Assembly: GCA_009692615.1 (NCBI GenBank)
Contig: SHYW01000008.1
Span: 1 to 64,000, forward strand
Length of the DNA stretch: 64,000 nucleotides
Direction of reading: 5' to 3'
Source: Deltaproteobacteria bacterium
GTDB lineage: Bacteria; Desulfobacterota; Binatia; UBA9968
This document shows, piece after piece, positions 37,499-52,085 of this stretch. The translations under genes were made by a program, and so were the position numbers. The notes under the pieces were generated by a model that saw only the letters and a list, made by a program, of their open reading frames with translations, had not been told where the DNA came from and did no database searches. The stretch's first letter is position 1; every line of letters starts with the position of its first letter.

Positions 37499-37969
37499 TT
37501 ACCAACGATAATGCGCAAAAGCCCGATTGGCTTCCGCCATTCGATGGGTATCTTCCTTTTTCTTGATTGCCGTGCCGCGATTGTTCGCCGCGTCGATAAT
37601 CTCCGCCGCCAACTTTTCTTCCATCGATTTCTCGGCACGCCGCCGTGCCGCGTCGATGAGCCAGCGCATGCTCAACGAAAGCCGGCGCTGGGGCCGTACT
37701 TCCACCGGCACCTGATAGGTCGCGCCGCCGACCCGGCGGGAGCGCACCTCGACCGTCGGCCGGGTGTTCTCGATGGCGCGCTTGAAAACGCCCAACGACT
37801 CTTCTTTGGTCTTCGCCGTGACGATCTCCATCGAGCGATAGAGAATCGCTTCCGCCGTGCTCTTCTCGCCATGGCTCATGATCGTATTGACGAACTTCGC
37901 TACAACCTTGTCCCCGTACTTCGGGTCAGGCAATATTTCGCGTTTTCTTACTTCACCTTTGCGCGGCAT
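37499..37969 (-). CDS. rpsG: 30S ribosomal protein S7
   Basis: A 156-residue S7 ([56 protein letters not shown]) nucleating the 30S head. It follows rpsL after six bases. In E. coli S7 represses the str operon through the rpsL-rpsG gap, which is too short here for the same element. Confidence 0.97.
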   Translation of the reverse strand: MPRKGEVRKREILPDPKYGDKVVAKFVNTIMSHGEKSTAEAILYRSMEIVTAKTKEESLGVFKRAIENTRPTVEVRSRRVGGATYQVPVEVRPQRRLSLSMRWLIDAARRRAEKSMEEKLAAEIIDAANNRGTAIKKKEDTHRMAEANRAFAHYRW

Positions 37970-37975
37970 AATTTT

Positions 37976-38347
37976 TTACTTCGGTCGCTTCGCTCCGTAT
38001 TTAGAGCGGCTCTGACGCCTTTCTTGTACGCCGATCGAATCCAAGGTGCCGCGCACGATGTGATATCGCACACCAGGCAGATCCTTGACGCGGCCGCCGC
38101 GAATCAACACCACCGAATGCTCTTGCAGGTTATGACCCACGCCGGGAATGTACGAGGTCACTTCGATGCCGTTGGTCAACCGCACACGGGCGACTTTACG
38201 CAGCGCCGAGTTCGGTTTCTTCGGAGTCGAAGTATAAACGCGCGTACAGACGCCGCGTTTTTGCGGACAACCCTGCAATGCGGGCGCAGTGTTTTTGCGG
38301 CGTTGTTTTTCTCGGCTTTCGCGCACCAATTGGCTTATCGTCGGCAT
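37976..38347 (-). CDS. rpsL: 30S ribosomal protein S12
   Basis: A 123-residue decoding-centre protein. The accuracy loops [11 protein letters not shown] and [13 protein letters not shown] are intact, so no streptomycin-resistance substitution is evident. It begins the str cluster, 105 bases after rpoC. Confidence 0.97.
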   Translation of the reverse strand: MPTISQLVRESREKQRRKNTAPALQGCPQKRGVCTRVYTSTPKKPNSALRKVARVRLTNGIEVTSYIPGVGHNLQEHSVVLIRGGRVKDLPGVRYHIVRGTLDSIGVQERRQSRSKYGAKRPK

Positions 38348-38420
38348 AATTTCTCGTTCGCGATGTTGTCTTGGATTCTGGGGAGCAGTTACGTACTAAA
38401 ACATTCCCAAGAAAATCCTT

Positions 38421-38449
38421 TTACTAACAAATAATTAATCCTATGTCAA
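38421..38449 (-). promoter_or_regulatory. Candidate str-operon promoter
   Basis: On the minus strand TTGACA (38444-38449) is followed after 17 bases by TAGTAA (38421-38426), in the rpoC-rpsL gap. The -35 is consensus but the -10 is weak. It would give rpsL-rpsG-fusA and the S10 cluster an extra promoter. Confidence 0.4.
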
Positions 38450-38452
38450 AGC

Positions 38453-42580
<4,128 letters not shown>

Positions 42581-42627
42581 ACTAAGGATCACCTCCGGTT
42601 AGAGCGCCACAGCCTCTCTGGGGTTAC

Positions 42628-45600
42628 CTACTTCTCTTCGACGAGCTCGACGTCAAGACACAAACTTTGCAGTTCCTTGACCATCACGTTGAACGACTCA
42701 GGAAGCCCAGGTTCGAGCAAGTGTTCGCCTTTGACAATCGCCTCGTACATGCGCGTGCGGCCGACGACGTCATCCGACTTCACGGTGAGCATTTCTTGCA
42801 ACGTATACGCCGCACCGTAGGCCTCAAGCGCCCAGACTTCCATCTCGCCCAAACGCTGGCCGCCGAACTGCGCCTTGCCCCCCAACGGTTGTTGGGTGAC
42901 TAAAGAGTAGGGACCCGTGGAACGGGCGTGAATCTTATCGTCGACCAAATGATGCAGCTTCATGATGTACATGACGCCAACGGTAACTTTACCGTCGAAA
43001 GGTTCGCCGGTTCTGCCGTCATGGAGCGTCACCTGTCCGCTCGCCGGCAGACCCGCCTTGCGCAGCAAGTTGAAAATCTCTTCTTCCGCCGCGCCGTCGA
43101 AAACCGGCGACGCGAAGCGCACGCCGTCGCGGTACTTCTCGGCGAGTTTGAGAATCTCCGAATCCTTGGCGCCATCGATCAACTCGTTGGCTTCGCGGGT
43201 ATTTAAATATTCTTTCAGCCGCCGCCGCAGGGCGTCGTTGTCGCCTTTTTGGCTGCGCATCATCTCGTCGATCTGACGACCGAGACTGAGTGCCGCCCAG
43301 CCCAGATGGGCTTCGAGAATTTGCCCGACGTTCATACGCGAGGGAACGCCGAGTGGGTTGAGCACCACGTCGACCGGCGTACCGTCATCCAAGTAAGGCA
43401 TATCTTCTTCGGGCAAAATGCGCGAGATCACGCCCTTGTTGCCGTGACGGCCGGCCATCTTGTCGCCCACTTGCAGCTTGCGCTTGATGGCGACGAAGAC
43501 TTTGACCATCTTGATCACACCGGGCGGCAGTTCGTCGCCGCCTTTGAGCTTTTCGATTTTGTCATCGAAGGCACGCTTGATCAGATTGACCTGCGTCGTG
43601 GTGCTTTCGATGATCCGGTTGAGTTCGTTCTCCACCGACTCGTTGTCGACGCGGATCTCGCTCCAGTAAGACATCGGCAACTGATCGATATCTTCTTCGG
43701 TCAACTCCTGGCCCTTGTTGAACAGCACCTTGCGGCTGTCGTCGCTGATGCGATTGGCCAAGCGCCGGCCGGCGAGCAATTTTTTCAGCCGCCTGAGCGC
43801 GCCCTCTTGGAGAATGCGCACTTCGTCATGCTGATCTTTTCTCAGCCGCGTGACTTCCTCATCCTCGATAGTCCGGCTACGGTCGTCCTTGCTCAAACCT
43901 TTGCGCGAGAAAATCCGCACGTTGATGACCGTGCCTTCGACACCCGGCGGCACGCGCAACGAAGTGTCGCGCACTTCGCCGGCTTTTTCGCCGAAGATCG
44001 CCCGCAGGAGTTTTTCTTCGGGCGACAGCTGGGTCTCGCCTTTAGGGGTAATCTTACCGACGAGAATGTGACCCGGCCGCACTTCCGCGCCGATGCGAAT
44101 GATACCGCTTTCATCGAGATCGGTGAGCGCTTCGTCGCCGACGTTGGGAATGTCGCGGGTGATTTCCTCGGGCCCGAGCTTGGTGTCGCGCGACACGCAC
44201 TCGAACTCTTCGATGTGAATCGAAGTGTAGATATCTTCTTTGACCACCCGCTCGTTGATCAAAATCGAGTCTTCAAAATTGTAACCGCCCCAAGGCATCA
44301 GCGCGACCACCACATTGCGGCCCAGGGCGAGCTCGCCCATCTCCGTCGACGGGCCGTCGGCGATGACATCGCCGGCTTTGACTTGGTCGCCAACGACGAC
44401 GATCGGCCGTTGGTTGATGCAGGTGTTTTGATTCGAACGTTGGTATTTGACCAGATTGTAAATATCGACGCCGGTATCGCGCGGGCCGGAAGTCTTGTCC
44501 GCCTTGACGACGATGCGCGTGGAATCGACGCTTTCGATCACGCCATCGCGCCGCGCCACCACGGTGACGCCGGAGTCGCGTGCGACGACTTTCTCCATGC
44601 CGGTACCGACAAAGGGCGCCTCGGTGCGCAACAGCGGCACCGCTTGGCGCTGCATGTTGGAACCCATCAAGGCGCGGTTAGCGTCGTCGTTTTCGAGAAA
44701 CGGAATCAGCGACGCCGCCACGCTCACCAATTGGTTCGGCGACACGTCCATGAAGTTGACTTCTTCGGGCCGCGCCATGATGAACTCGCCGCCTTTGCGC
44801 GAGGAAATCAGATCGATATCGAAATGGCCGCGGTTATCGATGGGGGCATTGGCCTGGGCGATCACGTGATCTTCTTCTTCGAGCGCCGACAGGTAACGAA
44901 TACGGTCGGTGACCCGGCCATTTTCCACTTCGCGATAGGGCGTTTCGATGAAACCGAAATCGTTGACCCGAGCATAGGTCGTCAACGACGCGATCAAACC
45001 GATGTTCGGACCTTCCGGCGTTTCGATCGGGCAAACCCGGCCGTAATGGGTCGGATGCACGTCGCGCACTTCGAAGCCGGCGCGCTCGCGAGTCAAACCG
45101 CCGGGACCGAGGGCCGACAGGCGCCGCTTGTGGGTGATTTCCGACAGCGGATTGGTCTGATCCATGAACTGCGACAACTGACTGGAGCCGAAAAACTCTT
45201 TTAACGCTGCCGATACAGGTTTGTAGTTGATCAATTCCTGCGGCATCAAAGTTTCGATGTCTTGCAGGCTCATCTTTTCTTTGATCGCCCGCTCCATGCG
45301 CACCAGGCCGACGCGAAAATGATTCTCCACCAACTCGCCCACCGCGCGCACCCGGCGGTTGCCGAGATGGTCGATGTCATCCACCGAACCGTTGCCGTTC
45401 TTGAGTTCCATCAAGTAACGGACGACTTCGAGGATGTCTTCTTTGCGCAGCGTCCCCTGTTCCAGCGGCACGTTGAGCTTCAAGCGATGATTGAGCTTCA
45501 AGCGGCCGACCTTCGACAGATCGTAGCGGTCCGAGTTGAAAAATAAGTTATTAAAAAAGTTGGTTGAAGAATCCACCGTCGGCGGATCGCCCGGACGAAG

Positions 45601-46731
45601 GCGCCGGTAGATCTCCATAATCGCATCTTGGGGGGATTTGATGCGGTCCTGCAGCAACGTGTTGCGCAGATAGGGACCGATGCTGGAATCGTCGATGAAC
45701 AGCACTTCGATCTGATGAATGCCTTTGTCGCGAATCAGATCGAGCTTCTCTTGGGTGATCTCGTGATTGCATTCGAGCAGCACGGTCTTTGTCCCGGGCT
45801 CGACGATGTCATGGGCGGCGACCCGGCCGAGGACATCTTCCAAAGCGATGGGCACATGTTTGAGCTTGGCCGTTTCCATCTGACGCAGCACCGGCCGAGT
45901 AAACTTCTTGCCTTCCTTGACGATGATGTCGTTGGACTTGGGATCGCGCACATCGGCGCTCACCTTGGCGCCGAACAAATGATTGGGATTGAACACCAGC
46001 GCCGGCTTGCGGCCGTCGAACACGATGGTGTCGGTCTTGTAATAATAATTGAGCAAGTCTTCCGGCGTCATGCCCAAAGCCCGCAGCAATACGGTGGCGT
46101 GAAATTTCCGGCGCCGATCGATGCGGACATAGATAATATCGCGGGGATCGAATTCTAGATCGACCCAGGAGCCGCGATAGGGAATGATCCGTGACGAATA
46201 GAGCAGCTTGCCGCTGGCGTGCGTCTTGCCCTTGTCGTGTTCGAAAAATACCCCCGGCGAACGGTGCAACTGGCTAACGATGACGCGCTCGGTGCCGTTG
46301 ACCATGAACGTGCCGTTGACGGTCATCAGCGGAATCTCGCCAAAGTAAACTTCCTGCTCCTTGACGTTCTTGATGCTGCGCGAGCCGGTCTGCTGATCGA
46401 CATCCCACAACACTAGTTGCACCGTGACTTTCAACGGCGCGGCGAAGGTCATGCCACGTTGATGGCATTCCTCGACGTCATACTTGGGCTCGCTCAAGGC
46501 GAAGCTGACGAATTCCAACGAAGCGGTCTCGTTAAAGTCCTTGATCGGGAAAACCGACTTGAACACTTCCTGCAGCCCCATGTTCTGCCGTTCCGTCGGC
46601 AGGGCATCTTTCTGCAAGAAGAGGTCGTAAGAGTTTTTTTGAATTTCAATCAAATAGGGAAGATCGATGATCTTTCGGATCCTCCCAAAACTACGGCGAA
46701 ATCGTAAGTTATTGGCAACTTGAAATGCCAT
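42628..46731 (-). CDS. rpoB: RNA polymerase beta subunit
   Basis: A 1367-residue beta subunit. The rifampicin region reads [23 protein letters not shown] and continues LSALGPGGL, with the key Asp, His and Ser of sensitive enzymes; one Asn is replaced by Thr, which need not affect drug binding. [15 protein letters not shown] and the C-terminal clamp segment [19 protein letters not shown] are present. It precedes rpoC by 47 bases. Confidence 0.98.
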   Translation of the reverse strand: MAFQVANNLRFRRSFGRIRKIIDLPYLIEIQKNSYDLFLQKDALPTERQNMGLQEVFKSVFPIKDFNETASLEFVSFALSEPKYDVEECHQRGMTFAAPLKVTVQLVLWDVDQQTGSRSIKNVKEQEVYFGEIPLMTVNGTFMVNGTERVIVSQLHRSPGVFFEHDKGKTHASGKLLYSSRIIPYRGSWVDLEFDPRDIIYVRIDRRRKFHATVLLRALGMTPEDLLNYYYKTDTIVFDGRKPALVFNPNHLFGAKVSADVRDPKSNDIIVKEGKKFTRPVLRQMETAKLKHVPIALEDVLGRVAAHDIVEPGTKTVLLECNHEITQEKLDLIRDKGIHQIEVLFIDDSSIGPYLRNTLLQDRIKSPQDAIMEIYRRLRPGDPPTVDSSTNFFNNLFFNSDRYDLSKVGRLKLNHRLKLNVPLEQGTLRKEDILEVVRYLMELKNGNGSVDDIDHLGNRRVRAVGELVENHFRVGLVRMERAIKEKMSLQDIETLMPQELINYKPVSAALKEFFGSSQLSQFMDQTNPLSEITHKRRLSALGPGGLTRERAGFEVRDVHPTHYGRVCPIETPEGPNIGLIASLTTYARVNDFGFIETPYREVENGRVTDRIRYLSALEEEDHVIAQANAPIDNRGHFDIDLISSRKGGEFIMARPEEVNFMDVSPNQLVSVAASLIPFLENDDANRALMGSNMQRQAVPLLRTEAPFVGTGMEKVVARDSGVTVVARRDGVIESVDSTRIVVKADKTSGPRDTGVDIYNLVKYQRSNQNTCINQRPIVVVGDQVKAGDVIADGPSTEMGELALGRNVVVALMPWGGYNFEDSILINERVVKEDIYTSIHIEEFECVSRDTKLGPEEITRDIPNVGDEALTDLDESGIIRIGAEVRPGHILVGKITPKGETQLSPEEKLLRAIFGEKAGEVRDTSLRVPPGVEGTVINVRIFSRKGLSKDDRSRTIEDEEVTRLRKDQHDEVRILQEGALRRLKKLLAGRRLANRISDDSRKVLFNKGQELTEEDIDQLPMSYWSEIRVDNESVENELNRIIESTTTQVNLIKRAFDDKIEKLKGGDELPPGVIKMVKVFVAIKRKLQVGDKMAGRHGNKGVISRILPEEDMPYLDDGTPVDVVLNPLGVPSRMNVGQILEAHLGWAALSLGRQIDEMMRSQKGDNDALRRRLKEYLNTREANELIDGAKDSEILKLAEKYRDGVRFASPVFDGAAEEEIFNLLRKAGLPASGQVTLHDGRTGEPFDGKVTVGVMYIMKLHHLVDDKIHARSTGPYSLVTQQPLGGKAQFGGQRLGEMEVWALEAYGAAYTLQEMLTVKSDDVVGRTRMYEAIVKGEHLLEPGLPESFNVMVKELQSLCLDVELVEEK

Positions 46732-46805
46732 GCGTTCTCCTCTCCCGAACTAGCGGCCGACAATCCAACATTGAAAAATCAACGGGAAGCACCACTGCGA
46801 GAGAC

Positions 46806-47183
46806 CTACTTGATTTCGACTTTCGCGCCCTGCTCTTCGAGCTTCTTCTTGATCGTTTCGGCTTCCGCTTTGGGTATCGCTTCTTTAACCGGCTTGGGCG
46901 CGCCATCGACAAGATCCTTGGCCTCTTTCAAACCGAGGCCGGTGAGCTCACGGACAACCTTAATGACCTGAATCTTCTTCTCGCCCACTTCGGTGAGAAT
47001 GACGTTGAACTCAGTCTTTTCTTCCGCCGCTGCCGCCGCCGGTCCAGCCGCTGCTGCTGCCGCAACCGGTGCCGCCGCGCTAACGCCTAACTCTTCTTCG
47101 AGCTCTTTCACCAGAGCCGCCGCATCCATCAAGGTCATGTTCTTGATGAAATCTTTAACCTGTTCTTTTGATACGCCTTCCAT
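46806..47183 (-). CDS. rplL: 50S ribosomal protein L7/L12
   Basis: A 125-residue stalk protein: N-terminal dimerisation domain, an Ala/Gly/Pro hinge (about residues 37-55) and the factor-binding C-terminal domain ([43 protein letters not shown]). It lies between rplJ and rpoB. Confidence 0.97.
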   Translation of the reverse strand: MEGVSKEQVKDFIKNMTLMDAAALVKELEEELGVSAAAPVAAAAAAGPAAAAAEEKTEFNVILTEVGEKKIQVIKVVRELTGLGLKEAKDLVDGAPKPVKEAIPKAEAETIKKKLEEQGAKVEIK

Positions 47184-47221
47184 AACTATCCCCCTTTAGA
47201 TTGATACCGTGAATATGCTGG

Positions 47222-47764
47222 TTATTCGCCTTTAGTCTTGCGTAACGATTCGAGCAAACGCACCATCTGCGCGCCCGGTTCTTGAAGGGTGCGTAGCAAT
47301 TGGATCGCCGGCGCATTGATGGTCGCCAACAAGCGCGCTTGAATCTCCGGCTTGCTCGGCATTTGCGACAGCGCCTTAACCCCGGCGCGATCCATGAACT
47401 GACCTTCGAACACACCGCCCTTGATTTGCAGCTTGTCGTTGTCGTCGGAAAACTTGATCAACGCTTTGGACAACATCACCGGATCTTCATAGGCGAAGGC
47501 CCAACCGTTGGGCCCTTGGAGCAGTTGCTCCAGGTTGCCGAAGGTGGTGCCTTCGAGGGCGCGCTCGGCCAAGGTGTTCTTGATGACTTGATACTCGCCC
47601 GAGGCTTCGCGGATTTCGCGCCGTAGCTTGGTCATCTGCGCTAACGTCAGACCACGATATTCGGTGACGATCGCCATCTTGGCCTTCTGCAAAACCCGAT
47701 GAATCGCCGCGACCGTTTCGGCCTTTTCACTATGTCCGGCCCGAGCTGCTTGCGTTTCCGACAT
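47222..47764 (-). CDS. rplJ: 50S ribosomal protein L10
   Basis: A 180-residue L10, stalk base and L12 anchor (AIVTEYRGLTLAQMTKLRREIREASGEYQVIKNTLAERAL). The ATG at 47764 (MSETQ) has GGGAG upstream; the frame extends 39 codons further back, but that part runs into rplA and is not family-like. The 52-base gap after rplA is short for a classical L10 leader. Confidence 0.95.
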   Translation of the reverse strand: MSETQAARAGHSEKAETVAAIHRVLQKAKMAIVTEYRGLTLAQMTKLRREIREASGEYQVIKNTLAERALEGTTFGNLEQLLQGPNGWAFAYEDPVMLSKALIKFSDDNDKLQIKGGVFEGQFMDRAGVKALSQMPSKPEIQARLLATINAPAIQLLRTLQEPGAQMVRLLESLRKTKGE

Positions 47765-47816
47765 GCTATCTCCCAAACTTAAATCCGCTCTGCTACTAGT
47801 TTCAATTATTAATCGC

Positions 47817-48521
47817 TTACGCGGCCATGGCGCGAACCTGGGCCAAATCGATCTTGATGCCGGGACCCATGGTTGTAGCAACCGTCACGCCTTTGACATA
47901 GTTGCCCTTGGCCGATGCGGGCTTGGCGCGCAGGATCGTCATCAACACCGCCTTGGCGTTGTCGATCAATTGCTCCGCGCCAAAGGACGCCTTACCCACC
48001 GGCACATGAACGATGCCCGCCTTGTCGACTCGGAACTCCAACTTGCCGGCTTTGATTTCTCTAACCGCTTTGCCGATGTCCAGTGAGACTGTGCCGGTTT
48101 TCGGATTGGGCATCAGGCCGCGCGGTCCGAGAATTTTACCGATACGGCCCACCGCTGCCATCATGTCAGGCGTCGCCACCGCTTTATCGAAGTCGAACCA
48201 ACCTTCGCTGATTTTCTTAATCAAATCGTCGCTGCCGACGAAATCGGCGCCCGCTTCTTGGGCCTCTTTTTCTTTATCGCCCTTGGCGAAAGCCAAGACG
48301 CGAACGGTTTTACCCATGCCGTGGGGCAAGCTGACGGTGCCACGGATGTTTTGATCCGCCTGACGTGGATCGACGCCCAAACGGATCGCCAATTCAACGG
48401 TCTCGTCGAACTTAGCCCTGGCGGTTTGCTTCACCAAGGCTAGGCTATCTTCCAACAGATAGCGCTGATTGCGGTCGATCTTTTCCAAAGCGGCGCGGTA
48501 CGTTTTTCCATTTCCACTCAT
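47817..48521 (-). CDS. rplA: 50S ribosomal protein L1
   Basis: A 234-residue L1 stalk protein ([65 protein letters not shown]). L1 usually represses translation of rplK-rplA. Canonical length. Confidence 0.97.
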   Translation of the reverse strand: MSGNGKTYRAALEKIDRNQRYLLEDSLALVKQTARAKFDETVELAIRLGVDPRQADQNIRGTVSLPHGMGKTVRVLAFAKGDKEKEAQEAGADFVGSDDLIKKISEGWFDFDKAVATPDMMAAVGRIGKILGPRGLMPNPKTGTVSLDIGKAVREIKAGKLEFRVDKAGIVHVPVGKASFGAEQLIDNAKAVLMTILRAKPASAKGNYVKGVTVATTMGPGIKIDLAQVRAMAA

Positions 48522-48557
48522 GGCTTACCTCAACTGCGAAGCGACAAAATATTAATT

Positions 48558-48983
48558 CTAGCCTTCGATGTCCAAGCCCAGGCTGCGAGCCGTGCCTTCC
48601 ACAGACTTTTCTGCGGCAGCGAGATCTTTAGCGGTCAAATCTTTAAATTTCAATTCGGCGATCTGACGCACCTGGGCACGGGTTACTTTACCTGCTTTAA
48701 TTTTACCCGGCTCCTTGGAACCTTTTTCCAAGCCGGCAGCTTTCTTCAATAGGATCGAAGCGGGCGGCGTCTTGGTGACGAAACTAAACGAGCGGTCGGC
48801 ATAAACCGTGATAATCACCGGCGTAATCATGCCCATCTGGGCTTGCGTCGCGGCGTTGAAGGTCTTGCAAAATTCCATGATGTTGACGCCGCGTTGGCCC
48901 AGCGCCGGACCCACCGGCGGGCTCGGATTCGCTTGACCCGCGGGAATTTGCAACTTGATTTCGCCGATTACTTTCTTAGCCAT
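48558..48983 (-). CDS. rplK: 50S ribosomal protein L11
   Basis: A 141-residue L11 of the GTPase-associated centre, needed for RelA activation ([55 protein letters not shown]). It follows nusG after 18 bases. Confidence 0.97.
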   Translation of the reverse strand: MAKKVIGEIKLQIPAGQANPSPPVGPALGQRGVNIMEFCKTFNAATQAQMGMITPVIITVYADRSFSFVTKTPPASILLKKAAGLEKGSKEPGKIKAGKVTRAQVRQIAELKFKDLTAKDLAAAEKSVEGTARSLGLDIEG

Positions 48984-49001
48984 TTTTCTCGATCCTTGTA
49001 A

Positions 49002-49532
49002 TTAGTTCCGTTCGACCTGGACGAACTCCAGCTCGACGGGCGTGGCCCGGCCAAAAATACTGATCAGCACGCGCAGCTTGCCCTTTTCCGGTTTCACGTC
49101 TTCGACCACGCCGTTGAAATCGGCGAACGGCCCATCGACCACCTTGACGTTCTCGCCCACCGAAAACAAAACCCGCGGTTTGGGCTTGACCGCACCTTCC
49201 TCCATTTGCTGGGTGATCGCCCGCACTTCGTCGTCGGTAACCGGCGGCGGATTGGTACTGCCACCGACGAAACCGGTCACCTTAGGGGTTTCTTTGACCA
49301 CATGCCAAGTGTCATCGTTCAACTCCATCTGAACGAGAATGTAACCGGGAAAAAACTTCCGCGTGGAAGTCTTCTTCTTGCCCTTGACCAGCTCGACGAC
49401 CTTTTCCACCGGCACCATAACTTCGGAAAAGTACTCCTGCTTGCCGAGTGATTTGATCCGCTCTTCAAGCGCCGCCTTCGCCTTTTGTTCATAACCCGAA
49501 AAGGTATGAACGATGTACCACTGTTTCGCCAT
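49002..49532 (-). CDS. nusG: Transcription elongation factor NusG
   Basis: A 176-residue factor with an NGN domain (MAKQWYIVHTFSGYEQKAKAALEERI; FFPGYILVQMELND) and a C-terminal KOW domain (FSVGENVKVVDGPFADFNGVVEDV) that binds S10 or Rho. It follows secE after 20 bases. Confidence 0.97.
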   Translation of the reverse strand: MAKQWYIVHTFSGYEQKAKAALEERIKSLGKQEYFSEVMVPVEKVVELVKGKKKTSTRKFFPGYILVQMELNDDTWHVVKETPKVTGFVGGSTNPPPVTDDEVRAITQQMEEGAVKPKPRVLFSVGENVKVVDGPFADFNGVVEDVKPEKGKLRVLISIFGRATPVELEFVQVERN

Positions 49533-49552
49533 AAGAAGAGGTACCTTTAGGG

Positions 49553-49768
49553 TTAGCCGAGCATGGCCTGAATGGCTTTGGTTAAAACGAAATCGACCCC
49601 AGCCAAATAAATTGAAATTAAAATTACGACGATAATAACTACCGCCGTCGCTGCGTAGGTTTCCTTACGCGTCGGCCAGTAGACCTTCTGTAACTCCTGC
49701 CAGGATTCCAGAACGAATTCGGTCAAATCCCGAACCCCATCCTGCAATTTTTGAATCCAGTCGCCCAT
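49553..49768 (-). CDS. secE: Preprotein translocase subunit SecE
   Basis: A 71-residue single-span SecE: an amphipathic segment with the conserved ESWQELQKVYWPTRKET, then one transmembrane helix. It clamps SecY. Its place before nusG is canonical. Confidence 0.95.
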   Translation of the reverse strand: MGDWIQKLQDGVRDLTEFVLESWQELQKVYWPTRKETYAATAVVIIVVILISIYLAGVDFVLTKAIQAMLG

Positions 49769-49789
49769 GAATACTTCAAGTCAATGAGA

Positions 49790-49866
49790 TGGCGGGTCAG
49801 GCAGGACTCGAACCTGCAACATCCGGATTTGGAGTCCGGCGCTCTACCAATTAGAGCTACTGACCC
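49790..49866 (-). tRNA. tRNA-Trp (CCA anticodon)
   Basis: A 77-base cloverleaf: acceptor GGGTCAG/CTGACCC, D-stem GCTC/GAGC, anticodon loop CTCCAAA-type with CCA, T-arm GCAGG-TTCGAGT-CCTGC, discriminator G and an encoded 3' CCA. It lies between rpmG and secE, the usual trpT position. Confidence 0.96.
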
Positions 49867-49876
49867 CTGAATCTCT

Positions 49877-50029
49877 CTAGACTTTTACCTCACGATGCAG
49901 GGTGTGGGCTCGGCACGAAGCGCAAAACTTCTTGAGCGATAATTTTTCGGTGGTGGTTTTCCGATTTTTAGACGACGTGTAATTCTTGCGTTTACACTTG
50001 TCGCAAGCAAATCCGATGAGTTCCCGCAT
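49877..50029 (-). CDS. rpmG: 50S ribosomal protein L33 (zinc-type)
   Basis: A 50-residue L33 from ATG 50029 to TAG 49877. It reads MRELIGFACDKCKRKNYTSSKN...LKKFCASCRAHTLHREVKV, with two CxxC pairs that bind zinc. It lies 29 bases after tuf and 10 before tRNA-Trp, a placement seen in many bacteria. Confidence 0.95.
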   Translation of the reverse strand: MRELIGFACDKCKRKNYTSSKNRKTTTEKLSLKKFCASCRAHTLHREVKV

Positions 50030-50058
50030 GGCAACAACCTCCGTTGCGCACAGTCAAT

Positions 50059-51249
50059 TTATTGGACGATCTTCGTCACCACGCCCGCGCCAACGGTGCG
50101 GCCGCCTTCCCGGATAGCGAACTTTAACCCGTCATCCATGGCAACCGGCGTGATCAGCTCGATTTCCACGTTGATGTTGTCCCCAGGCATAATCATCTCC
50201 GTTCCTTCTGGCAGTTTCACGACGCCAGTCACGTCGGTGGTTCGGAAATAAAACTGCGGCCGGTAACCGTTAAAGAATGGGGTGTGCCGCCCGCCTTCCT
50301 CTTTGGTGAGAACGTAGGCCTCAGCATTAAATTTCGTGTGCGGCGTAATGCTTCCCGGTTTGGCTAAAACCTGTCCCCGCTCCACTTCCTCGCGCTTCGT
50401 TCCTCGGAGCAGAACACCGATATTGTCGCCGGCCCGCCCTTCATCCAAAAGTTTGCGGAACATCTCAACACCTGTTGCGACGGTCTTCTGGGTTGCCTTG
50501 AAACCGACAATCTCTATTTCTTCGCCAACCTTAACGATTCCCCGCTCAACACGCCCGGTAACGACTGTGCCACGACCACTAATCGTAAAGACGTCTTCGA
50601 CCGGCATAATGAAGGGCCTGTCGATATCTCGAGTCGGCTCTTGAATATAGGAATCCACGGCCTCCAAAAGCTTTAGAATAGCGCCTTCGCCCATTTCAGA
50701 GGTGTCGCCCTCCAATGCCTTTAGCGCACTGCCGATAACGATCGGCGTGTCATCGCCTGGAAATTTATACTTGGATAGCAGCTCCCGCACCTCCAACTCG
50801 ACAAGTTCCAGAAGCTCCTTATCGTCGACCATGTCCGCTTTGTTGAGAAAAACAACGATAGCCGGAACTCCGACTTGACGCGCTAACAGGATATGCTCCC
50901 GCGTTTGCGGCATGGGTCCGTCAGCGGCAGAGACGACTAGAATCGCTCCATCCATCTGCGCGGCTCCGGTGATCATGTTCTTAATGTAATCCGCATGGCC
51001 GGGACAGTCGACGTGAGCGTAATGGCGTTTGTCGGTCTCATACTCGACGTGAGCGATGTTAATCGTGACGCCGCGTTCTCTTTCTTCAGGCGCCTTGTCG
51101 ATCTGATCGTAGGCCAGGAACGTCGCTTTTCCTGTCTTCGCCAACACCTTGGTGATCGCCGCGGTCAAGGTAGTCTTGCCATGGTCGACGTGACCGATCG
51201 TACCGATGTTAAGATGTGGTTTTTTACGCTCAAACTTCTGTTTGCTCAT
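50059..51249 (-). CDS. tuf: Elongation factor Tu
   Basis: A 396-residue GTPase delivering aminoacyl-tRNA. G1 [10 protein letters not shown], switch [14 protein letters not shown]3 DCPGHADY and G4 NKAD are intact, as are domains II and III (C-terminal [13 protein letters not shown]). It is the tufB-position copy behind four tRNA genes and the only tuf in the window; the str-operon copy is missing. Confidence 0.98.
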   Translation of the reverse strand: MSKQKFERKKPHLNIGTIGHVDHGKTTLTAAITKVLAKTGKATFLAYDQIDKAPEERERGVTINIAHVEYETDKRHYAHVDCPGHADYIKNMITGAAQMDGAILVVSAADGPMPQTREHILLARQVGVPAIVVFLNKADMVDDKELLELVELEVRELLSKYKFPGDDTPIVIGSALKALEGDTSEMGEGAILKLLEAVDSYIQEPTRDIDRPFIMPVEDVFTISGRGTVVTGRVERGIVKVGEEIEIVGFKATQKTVATGVEMFRKLLDEGRAGDNIGVLLRGTKREEVERGQVLAKPGSITPHTKFNAEAYVLTKEEGGRHTPFFNGYRPQFYFRTTDVTGVVKLPEGTEMIMPGDNINVEIELITPVAMDDGLKFAIREGGRTVGAGVVTKIVQ

Positions 51250-51326
51250 CTCGTCCTCCTAATTGATTTACCAGTCACTTCTGAGAAACTCTTGCCATCC
51301 CCATTTACGTAAACCCATTGCGAATA

Positions 51327-51399
51327 AGCCCAGGAGCGGGATCGAACCGCTGACCTCGTCCTTACCAAGGACGTGCTCTACCGACTGAGCTACCTGGGC
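51327..51399 (-). tRNA. tRNA-Thr (GGT anticodon)
   Basis: A 73-base cloverleaf: acceptor GCCCAGG/CCTGGGC, anticodon stem CGTCC/GGACG with loop TTGGTAA, T-loop TTCGATC. No CCA follows the discriminator T, unlike every other tRNA gene here. It lies just before tuf. Confidence 0.96.
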
Positions 51400-51418
51400 A
51401 CATCAGTCGATGACCGAC

Positions 51419-51465
51419 AGCAAATGGCTGACCGATTCCGGTACTCCCCCCAGCGGCCATTTGCT
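51419..51465. repeat. Inverted repeat in the tRNA spacer
   Basis: AGCAAATGGC (51419-51428) and GCCATTTGCT (51456-51465) form a perfect 10-bp inverted repeat in the spacer between tRNA-Gly and tRNA-Thr(GGT). No T-run follows on the minus strand, so it is not a terminator; it could be a processing stem in the precursor. Confidence 0.6.
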
Positions 51466-51490
51466 AAACGCCATCAGCCCTCGGCGAAAA

Positions 51491-51566
<76 letters not shown>

Positions 51567-51571
51567 AAAAT

Positions 51572-51656
<85 letters not shown>

Positions 51657-51722
51657 CAAACTCCTTCACCCAAAAATAAACGGCTCTAAGTCCCATACAG
51701 CCATGCTCCAGGTTAATAGGAC

Positions 51723-51797
51723 TGGAGCTGGCGATAGGACTTGAACCTACAACCTGCTGATTACAAATCAGCTGCTCTACCATTGAGCTACGCCAGC
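51723..51797 (-). tRNA. tRNA-Thr (TGT anticodon)
   Basis: A 75-base gene: acceptor GCTGGCG/CGCCAGC, anticodon stem GCTGA/TCAGC with loop TTTGTAA, T-loop TTCAAGT, discriminator T and encoded CCA. It is first of the four-tRNA cluster leading into tuf. Confidence 0.96.
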
Positions 51798-51979
51798 TTA
51801 CTCCACATCACCTTTTGTCACGCTCAGCGCATCTTGCGCGAGCGCCAAACCTGCGAAGTCGCCACTGAATCGGCAGCCGGAAAACCTACTGACGTTTTTT
51901 ACCAATTAAAAAAGTTGGGCCTTTACCGTATAAGGCAAACGGCGGCACAAGGACAGCTTACCCCTTTTGTAAACAGGTA

Positions 51980-52008
51980 CTTAAACCACCTTGAGCAGAA
52001 CATGTCAA
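51980..52008 (-). promoter_or_regulatory. Candidate promoter P2 of the tRNA-tuf operon
   Basis: TTGACA (52003-52008) and TTTAAG (51980-51985), 17 bases apart on the minus strand, about 180 bases before the first tRNA. The rest of 51798-51979 holds no gene. Confidence 0.5.
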
Positions 52009-52056
52009 CAGTTAGGGTGCTTACTCGTCAAATTTCGTAACAACGTCGATCCTGAT

Positions 52057-52085
52057 CTAATATCTGTTAGGCAAGTGCTTGTCAA
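52057..52085 (-). promoter_or_regulatory. Candidate promoter P1 of the tRNA-tuf operon
   Basis: A consensus TTGACA (52080-52085) and TATTAG (52057-52062), exactly 17 bases apart on the minus strand. The pair lies inside the last codons of rlmB, its -10 covering the rlmB stop codon. Tandem strong promoters suit a stable-RNA and EF-Tu operon. Confidence 0.55.

Noticed and set aside
43249-45204. Long open frame on the plus strand, 651 codons
   Set aside because: It lies wholly antisense to rpoB, has no family resemblance and reflects GC-rich codon bias of the real gene.
47765-47881. N-terminal extension of L10
   Set aside because: The extra 39 codons overlap the rplA 3' end and are unlike L10; the ATG at 47764 has a good ribosome binding site.
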